A stretch of DNA of 10,582 nucleotides from Thermococcaceae archaeon (GTDB lineage Archaea > Methanobacteriota_B > Thermococci > Thermococcales > Thermococcaceae): positions 1 through 10,582 of the forward strand of contig JALSON010000210.1 in assembly GCA_026986455.1 (NCBI GenBank), read 5' to 3'. Shown here one piece after another: positions 6,024 through 10,582 of the stretch. The notes beneath the pieces were generated by a model. The model was given only the letters and a program-made list of their open reading frames with translations. It was not told the origin of the DNA and made no database searches. The translations under genes were made by a program, and so were the position numbers. How positions within the stretch are numbered: the first letter of the stretch is position 1; each line of letters begins with the position of its first letter.

Positions 6024-8099
6024 TCACCTCAGAATCCTCATCGCGTTGAAGACCGCTATGAGGGCGACGCCGACGTCCGCAAAGACAGCCTCCCACATCG
6101 TAGCCTCTCCGAGGACTCCGAGGCTTATGAAGGCAAACTTAACGCCGAGGGCGAAGATTATGTTCTGCCACACTATACGCTGGGTCTTTCTCGCTATCCT
6201 GATGCCTCTTGGCAGTTTGGAGGGTTTGTCATCCATTATGACAACGTCTGCCGTCTCTATCGCCGCATCACTGCCCAATGCCCCCATCGCAACGCCCACA
6301 TCTGCCCTGGCCAAGACAGGCGCATCGTTTATGCCGTCGCCGACGAAGACGACCTTTCCATCGCCTTTCTCCGCCTCAAGCTCCTCAATGACCCTGACCT
6401 TGTCCTCAGGTAAAAGCTCCGCGTAGAACCCGTCCAGTCCAATCTGCCTCGCTATCTCAGCAGCGACGTCCTTGTTGTCACCGGTAACCATCACGACCTT
6501 CTTAACGCCGAGGCGCTTGAGCTCTTTTACTGCCAGGGGAGCGTCTTCCTTTATTTCGTCCGAGATTATTATGTAGCCGGCGTACTTTCCGTTGATGACA
6601 ACGTGAGCCACCGTCCCCTTGACGCGGCATGTGTCGTGTTCGATGTTGAACCTGTGGAGGAGCCTGTCGTTGCCAACCATGACCTCGACGCCGTCTATCT
6701 CTGCCCTGACGCCGTGTCCCGCTATCTCCTCGTACTCCATGAGGTTTTCTTTGATATCCCCTCCATAAGCATCTTTTATCGCCCTCGCTATCGGATGGCT
6801 TGAATTGGCCTCCGCTAAAGCCGCGAACCTTATTATCTCCTCCTCGCTGAAGCCGTTCCTCGTCTCTATTTTCGTGACCTTGAAGACTCCCTTTGTCAGC
6901 GTTCCGGTCTTGTCAAAGGCGACAACGGTAGCCCCGTGAAGGGCATCGAGGTAGTTGGAGCCCTTGACGAGTATTCCATCCCTTGCGGCCCTTCCGATGC
7001 CGCCGAAGTAGCCGAGGGGTATTGAGAGGACGAGGGCACAGGGGCACGATATGACGAGGAGCACCAGAGCCCTGTACAGCCAGATTGAGAACGGGTCGCC
7101 ATAGACGAGCGGGGGAATGATGGCAACGAGCGCTGCAAGTCCGACGACTGCGGGGGTGTAGTAGTGAGCAAATCGCGTGATGAACTTCTCGGTCTTGGCC
7201 TTCCTCGCGCTCGCGTTCTCGACGAGCTCAAGGATGCGCGAGATGGTTGATTCCCTCAGCTCCTTGGTGACCTTCACTTTGAGGACGCCGCTGAGGTTGA
7301 GCATGCCGGATAGGATTTCCTCCCCCTCCTTCACCGTCCTCGGGACGCTTTCACCGGTTAGGGCGGAGGTATCAACTGTCGAGGTTCCCTCTATGACCAC
7401 TCCATCAACGGGAACCTTTTCACCGGGCTTTATCAGAATTATATCGCCCACCTTCAGCTCTTCCGGCTTCACCTGGACTACCCCATCTCCCTGCAGGAGG
7501 TTCGCATACTCAGCCTTGAGCGCGAGCAGGGCCTTTATCGAGCGCCTCGACCTGTCAACGGCCATGTCCTGGAAGAACTCGCCTACGACGTAGAACAGCA
7601 TGACGGCAACTCCTTCCGGGTACTCCCTGATGAGGAACGCACCCACTGTGGCCACCGCGATGAGAAAGTTCTCATCGAAGAGGTTGCCGTGTATGGAATT
7701 AACAACGGCGCTCCTTAGAACCTTCCACCCAACGAGAAGGTAGCTGGCGGTGAAGATTCCGAACACAAAGGCGTTGTCCATGTTATAGTAGTAGCGGAGC
7801 ACCACCCCGATGCCAAAGAGCATGAGCGACGGGATTATGAAGTAGAGCGCCCTTCTGGGGCCCCCTTCACCGTGCTCGTGTCCGTGATCGTGGTCATGCT
7901 CCCCCTTCTCAATGACCTTAACTCCGGGCTCGACCCTTTCTATTATCTCTTTAGCCTTCTCAACGTCGCCTTCTATCACGGCCTCCTTGGTGGCAAAGTT
8001 CACCAGCGCGAACTCAAAGCCCTCTTTTTTTAGGGCTTCCTCTATCTCGTAGGCGCAGCTCGCACAGTCGAGTCCCTCAAGCTTGAGCTTCTTCGGCAT
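6024..8099 (-). CDS. P1B-type heavy-metal ATPase, Zn/Cd/Pb (ZntA/CadA) class
   Basis: This 691-residue inner-membrane pump uses ATP to export soft divalent cations. An N-terminal HMA domain carries the metal-binding CASC (Cys12, Cys15). A His-rich linker with HDHDHGHEH (68-76) follows. Then come membrane helices, the actuator TGES (248-251), the CPC metal site in the membrane (352-354), the phosphorylated Asp396 in DKTGT, the HP motif (435-436), TGDN (539-542) and the hinge GDGINDAP (587-594). Lys654 (FALGVK) and Asp675 (FADVG) in the last two helices are the hallmark of the Zn/Cd/Pb subgroup. Copper pumps have YN and MSSS motifs there. Hg(II) is also carried by some members. The ATG at 8099 has GGAGG at an ideal distance inside the end of the ArsR gene; the GTG at 8105 lies too close to that site. 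Expression is presumably controlled by the upstream ArsR. Confidence 0.95.
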   Translation of the reverse strand: MPKKLKLEGLDCASCAYEIEEALKKEGFEFALVNFATKEAVIEGDVEKAKEIIERVEPGVKVIEKGEHDHDHGHEHGEGGPRRALYFIIPSLMLFGIGVVLRYYYNMDNAFVFGIFTASYLLVGWKVLRSAVVNSIHGNLFDENFLIAVATVGAFLIREYPEGVAVMLFYVVGEFFQDMAVDRSRRSIKALLALKAEYANLLQGDGVVQVKPEELKVGDIILIKPGEKVPVDGVVIEGTSTVDTSALTGESVPRTVKEGEEILSGMLNLSGVLKVKVTKELRESTISRILELVENASARKAKTEKFITRFAHYYTPAVVGLAALVAIIPPLVYGDPFSIWLYRALVLLVISCPCALVLSIPLGYFGGIGRAARDGILVKGSNYLDALHGATVVAFDKTGTLTKGVFKVTKIETRNGFSEEEIIRFAALAEANSSHPIARAIKDAYGGDIKENLMEYEEIAGHGVRAEIDGVEVMVGNDRLLHRFNIEHDTCRVKGTVAHVVINGKYAGYIIISDEIKEDAPLAVKELKRLGVKKVVMVTGDNKDVAAEIARQIGLDGFYAELLPEDKVRVIEELEAEKGDGKVVFVGDGINDAPVLARADVGVAMGALGSDAAIETADVVIMDDKPSKLPRGIRIARKTQRIVWQNIIFALGVKFAFISLGVLGEATMWEAVFADVGVALIAVFNAMRILR

Positions 8100-8101
8100 C
8101 T

Positions 8102-8452
8102 TCACTCCTCCATGTGCTTTAACGCAACCTTCAGGATTTCGGTTATATGCTCGTCATCGAGACGGTAGAAGACGTTCTTCCCGTCCTTGCGGTAGGTGAC
8201 GATTTTTCTGTCCTTGAGGATGCGGAGCTGGTGGGATATTGCCGAAACTGAAAGCTTGGTTATCGCCGAGAGGTCGCAGGTGCAGAGCTCTCCCGCCTCC
8301 ATGAGTGCGAGCAGGATTTTAAGCCTCGTCGGGTTGCCGAGGGCGTTGAAAAAGTCCGCCACTTCCAATACGGTCTCCTCCTCCGGAATTTTTGCCTGTG
8401 CCTCTAGTATTTTATCCAGATGTTCCTCATACACTTTACACACTTCCGTCAT
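8102..8452 (-). CDS. ArsR/SmtB-family metal-sensing repressor
   Basis: This 116-residue winged-helix repressor of the ArsR/SmtB/CadC family releases DNA when it binds metal. The helix-turn-helix is around 58-80 (LSVSAISHQLRILKD) and the wing is VTYRKDGKNVFYRL. Two metal-site signatures are visible. In helix 3, ELCTCD (Cys57, Cys59, Asp60) matches the CadC ELCVCD soft-metal site, with Cys5 as a possible N-terminal ligand. In the last helix, Asp100, His102, His113 and Glu116 have exactly the spacing of the SmtB/CzrA zinc site. The stop lies 3 nt below the pump's ATG, so the two are coupled. The ATG at 8452 has a strong GAGGTGAT ribosome site. Autoregulation and control of the pump are inferred from the inverted repeat at its own promoter. 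Cd, Pb, Zn or Hg are plausible inducers. Confidence 0.93.
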   Translation of the reverse strand: MTEVCKVYEEHLDKILEAQAKIPEEETVLEVADFFNALGNPTRLKILLALMEAGELCTCDLSAITKLSVSAISHQLRILKDRKIVTYRKDGKNVFYRLDDEHITEILKVALKHMEE

Positions 8453-8467
8453 TTTTCATCACCTCTA

Positions 8468-8489
8468 CATTTGAGCAGTTGTGCAAATG
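8468..8489. promoter_or_regulatory. Inverted-repeat operator for the ArsR repressor
   Basis: The arms CATTTGAGCA and TGTGCAAATG, separated by 2 bases, match at 8 of 10 positions. This resembles the TGAnCA..TGnTCA-type operators of the SmtB/ArsR family. The site lies between the TATA box and the ATG, over the expected transcription start, so bound repressor would block RNA polymerase. Confidence 0.65.
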
Positions 8490-8498
8490 TTTTATAAA
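8490..8498 (-). promoter_or_regulatory. TATA box of the ArsR-ATPase operon
   Basis: The minus strand reads GGTTTATAAAAC, a good archaeal TATA box, about 40 nt upstream of the ArsR ATG. Transcription would start near 8468-8472, giving a leader of about 18 nt that carries the ribosome site. Confidence 0.65.
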
Positions 8499-8521
8499 CC
8501 TTACGATGGTACAGGCGGGGA

Positions 8522-9637
8522 TCACATCACGAAGAAAAGCAGTGTAACCACCAATGCAGCAAGAAAATAGGGGAGCGAGTATCTGTGGAATTCCCTCATT
8601 CCGGTCCCGGAAATCCGGAGGGCAATAAAATTCGCCAGAGAACCGATTATTACCCCATTGCCCCCAAGGTTTACCCCGAGCGTCAGCGGAATCCACGGAG
8701 GCCTCGCAGGAAGGAGCATGACCGTGGCAGGAACATTGCTGGTCGCCTGACTCAAGCCCGCCCCCACCAGAAGAACCACCAGAGAGTTCCCCCGGATCAA
8801 TGCGTGGCTCAGAGAAGCTACAAGGATCGAAATTTCCCCAAAGTCTATAAATATCAGGGCAAAAATGGCTATCAATGCAATATCAATGGACAGTATCGCT
8901 TCCCTCCCTATGAGGCTCAGGACGGCCAGGGTTAATGCGAGACCCACGAACGCATGACCCAGCTGGATGGAAGCCACATCCACCATGAGAAGCCCCACGG
9001 ATGCTGCCAGCAGCAGCCTGTTGATTCTTATTCTGGGCACTGCAAAAACCCGAACATGCTTTCCGCTGTCCGTTAAACGCACAAATAAAAGCAGAATCCC
9101 CATCCAGACGATTATATAAGGGAGCATGCTAAGGACAAACGTATGGATCGAAATTTTATATGTCCTCCAGATGATTATGTTCTGGGGGTTGCCTATAGGG
9201 GTTAAAGCGGAGCCGGCATTGGCCGCTATGGCGGTGAGCGTTACAGCTCTGCCCATGCGGATGCCCGTAATTCTCGATATCATGACCACGAGGGGCACAA
9301 AAATAAACATCGCGGTGTCGTTCATTATGAACGCCGATGAAACAGCCGTGGTGAGAGTTAGCAGGGCAACAAGCCTCCACTCGGAACCTTTTGACAGATT
9401 AATCAGCCTCAGAGCAGCTCTGCTGAATATCCCCGAAAGCTCGATTCCTCTGGATACCACAAGGAGTGAGATTATCGCCGCGAGGCTCTCATAATCCACA
9501 AGCCTGAGGCTTCTTCCGGGTAGAGATGGGTCTACAAGCGAGAGAACCACATAGAGCAGCAGGAGGAGGCTAAGAAACCACTCCCTCCGGAGGTAAAGTT
9601 TTACCAGCTCAAAGAGCCCTCTGGGATTAAATGACGT
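8522..9637 (-). CDS. ArsB/SLC13-type ion permease (IT superfamily), start codon unclear
   Basis: This multi-pass membrane permease of the ArsB/CitM/SLC13 group has two hairpin-type repeats. The first half has IMNDTAMFIFVPLV and AGSALTPIGNPQNIII, and the second has SNVPATVMLLPA, typical of this superfamily. The substrate cannot be read from sequence: arsenite, divalent anions and Na+ are all possible. The first normal start is a GTG at 9550 (342 residues), but that would cut the first membrane helix in two. The frame is open upstream, reading SFNPRGLFELVKLYLRREWFL, a natural N-terminus that leads into the helix. It contains no ATG, GTG or TTG up to the stop codon near 9668. An ACG at 9637, 8 nt after GGAGG, sits exactly where a start should be. 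I give the coordinates to that codon (371 residues). It overlaps no other gene and lies 14 nt below the previous stop, so it is cotranscribed with it. Confidence 0.85.
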   Translation of the reverse strand, partial: TSFNPRGLFELVKLYLRREWFLSLLLLLYVVLSLVDPSLPGRSLRLVDYESLAAIISLLVVSRGIELSGIFSRAALRLINLSKGSEWRLVALLTLTTAVSSAFIMNDTAMFIFVPLVVMISRITGIRMGRAVTLTAIAANAGSALTPIGNPQNIIIWRTYKISIHTFVLSMLPYIIVWMGILLLFVRLTDSGKHVRVFAVPRIRINRLLLAASVGLLMVDVASIQLGHAFVGLALTLAVLSLIGREAILSIDIALIAIFALIFIDFGEISILVASLSHALIRGNSLVVLLVGAGLSQATSNVPATVMLLPARPPWIPLTLGVNLGGNGVIIGSLANFIALRISGTGMREFHRYSLPYFLAALVVTLLFFVM

Positions 9638-9650
9638 ATCCTCTGCCTCC

Positions 9651-10139
9651 TTACATGATGTATCTCCTTATCTCCTCTGTGAGACCGTAGTCCGGGATTA
9701 TCTCCTCCCCGTTATAGGAAACCTTGACGTGCATTATTATGATGCCCTTCCATGCTACCGGGACAGCCCACGCATCCTCGGGTTCCCTGTATTCGGCAGC
9801 CTCTATAACGTGTGCCTCCTTTAACGCATTTTCCACGACATGCTGGACGTCCTGTGGATTAACCTCAACCCCCCATGCCCTTACGGGTCTCCCCTTTGGG
9901 GAAGGAGCCCCCGAATATGGGTCGTAGTGGATTCTGTCTATGGCAAAGTTCATGTACATGACGGGCACGTCAACGTGCAGCTCCCCTGCCGGCCCCCTTC
10001 TAATTAAAGGTGTCCCCGCGGCGAAGAGGGGCATCGCAGCTTTAACAGTTTCAACGGCTTTTACGACAAGACTAGGGTCAAAAGAAGACCTGCCTTCCCT
10101 CCAAACTCCCCTTACAGGGGGAGGACTCGGCGCCACCAT
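9651..10139 (-). CDS. Conserved-looking hypothetical protein
   Basis: I do not recognise this 162-residue protein. It appears soluble, with no signal peptide or membrane helix. It is mixed alpha/beta, with a Pro-rich N-terminus, a DPSLVVKAVETVKAAMPLF helix, a strand-rich middle (ELHVDVPVMYMNFAIDRIHYD) and a C-terminal strand-helix end. The ATG at 10139 follows GAGGTG at 6 nt and is preferred over the in-frame GTG at 10148. A TATA box lies about 35 nt upstream. The stop is 14 nt before the permease frame, so the two form an operon and may act together, but nothing in the sequence says how. Confidence 0.8.
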   Translation of the reverse strand: MVAPSPPPVRGVWREGRSSFDPSLVVKAVETVKAAMPLFAAGTPLIRRGPAGELHVDVPVMYMNFAIDRIHYDPYSGAPSPKGRPVRAWGVEVNPQDVQHVVENALKEAHVIEAAEYREPEDAWAVPVAWKGIIIMHVKVSYNGEEIIPDYGLTEEIRRYIM

Positions 10140-10171
10140 TTCCAACACCTCAGAGCATGATGAACTGCATT

Positions 10172-10184
10172 CTATATAACGTTT
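10172..10184 (-). promoter_or_regulatory. TATA promoter for the hypothetical protein / permease operon
   Basis: The minus strand reads AAACGTTATATAG, with an A-rich BRE side. Transcription would start near 10150, just above the ribosome site at about 10145-10150. It is identical over 13 nt to the element at 1362-1374. Confidence 0.6.
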
Positions 10185-10202
10185 TTGTGGTGGAAAGGCA
10201 AC

Positions 10203-10582
10203 CTAAGGGTGTCCATGACCCTCAAAGAATCTCCAGATTATCTTATTCGCATCGATGTCCCGGCTCGTCTTTCCAATGATCCTTTCGGGGAGGTACTGAT
10301 ACCCTCTAGGCCATGTATGACCCCCTCCCTCGATGCCGTAAAGGACGACCTCAGCTTCATCGGTGCAGTTCGAGTACCTCTCAACCCAGACCCGCGTTCC
10401 GTCTTCGGGGTCTGCATCCGGAAGGTATTCCCGCCCGTGCATTATGGTACAACCGTTCCTGACCGCCCAGTACCCAACCGTCTTTTCGATGGAAACCACC
10501 CGTCCAAGCTTGACCGGCCCGAAGTGGAGCTCGCCGCCGTTCCAGGGAACTAATGGATCGTCCGTTCCGAGGATTATCATGA
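10203..10582 (-). CDS. PHB-depolymerase/LpqC-like esterase, C-terminal part (5' end outside the window)
   Basis: The frame is open to the right edge and shows the C-terminal third of an alpha/beta-hydrolase of the PHB depolymerase/feruloyl esterase (LpqC) type. With residues counted from the first visible Met, GTDDPLVPWNGG (5-16) holds the loop with the likely catalytic Asp, and GGGHTWP (85-91) holds the catalytic His88. Cys44 and Cys72 are in positions that often pair in this family. The end, DIDANKIIWRFFEGH, is the usual C-terminal helix. The nucleophile Ser and any signal peptide must lie outside the window. The visible ATG at 10580 is internal, not the start. Substrate is unknown; members hydrolyse short polyester or feruloyl esters and are usually secreted. 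Confidence 0.88.
   Translation of the reverse strand, partial: MIILGTDDPLVPWNGGELHFGPVKLGRVVSIEKTVGYWAVRNGCTIMHGREYLPDADPEDGTRVWVERYSNCTDEAEVVLYGIEGGGHTWPRGYQYLPERIIGKTSRDIDANKIIWRFFEGHGHP

Noticed and set aside
5970..6426. Two plus-strand reading frames of about 145 codons
   Set aside because: They lie antisense to the C-terminal end of the ATPase, which has every P-type motif, and their translations resemble no family.
7177..7593. Plus-strand reading frame of 138 codons rich in Ser/Thr
   Set aside because: It is a frame shadow of the ATPase actuator region; its composition is the expected mirror of the real codons.
6024..8099. Copper-exporting CopA
   Set aside because: The membrane CPC is shared with copper pumps, but the Lys in FALGVK and Asp in FADVG of the last two helices mark the Zn/Cd/Pb class, and the copper signatures are absent.

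Overview
The window looks like a chromosomal segment of a hyperthermophilic euryarchaeon of the Thermococcales, most likely Thermococcus. The evidence is moderately GC-rich coding sequence, archaeal TATA/BRE promoters a short way upstream of starts, ribosome binding sites of the GGTGAT/GGAGG type, very short intergenic gaps, and several protein types familiar from that order. All genes lie on the minus strand, so transcription runs from high to low coordinates.

Layout in transcription order, right to left. (a) 10582-10203: the C-terminal end of a secreted-type PHB-depolymerase/LpqC-like esterase. (b) 10139-8522: a Thermococcales-type protein of unknown function, followed closely by an ArsB/SLC13-type ion permease whose reading frame continues upstream of any normal start codon. 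(c) 8452-6024: an ArsR/SmtB metal sensor with its own TATA box and an overlapping inverted-repeat operator, translationally coupled to a P1B-type ATPase of the Zn/Cd/Pb class. (d) About 5960-4055: an AT-rich block, probably acquired, with a two-gene unit: a DUF4855-like TIM-barrel protein and a cell-surface protein with a signal peptide and a C-terminal anchor. (e) About 4045-2043: a 3' remnant of an isoprenylcysteine-methyltransferase-like gene, an SAM-dependent methyltransferase, and then, 4 bases later, a single gene fusing HgcA (membrane corrinoid protein) to HgcB (2x[4Fe-4S] ferredoxin). HgcA and HgcB are the mercury-methylation proteins. (f) 1910-1413: a DUF302 protein with a Met/His/Gly-rich N-terminal tail. 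(g) 1198 to the left edge: a membrane-anchored Hanks-type Ser/Thr kinase, cut by the window.

The most interesting feature is (e). The HgcA half keeps the N-V-W-C cap-helix cysteine that ligates cobalt in HgcA, the downstream HgcA signature blocks and a multi-pass membrane domain. The HgcB half keeps both CxxCxxCxxxCP cluster motifs but lacks the extra cysteine and the C-terminal cysteine pair of canonical HgcB. With a coupled SAM methyltransferase upstream and metal genes on both sides (sensor, exporter, ArsB-type permease, DUF302), this looks like a metal- or methyl-transfer locus. Its real substrate may not be mercury. If the AT-rich block is an insertion, the ancestral order would have placed the ArsR/ATPase operon directly before the methyltransferase/HgcAB genes.
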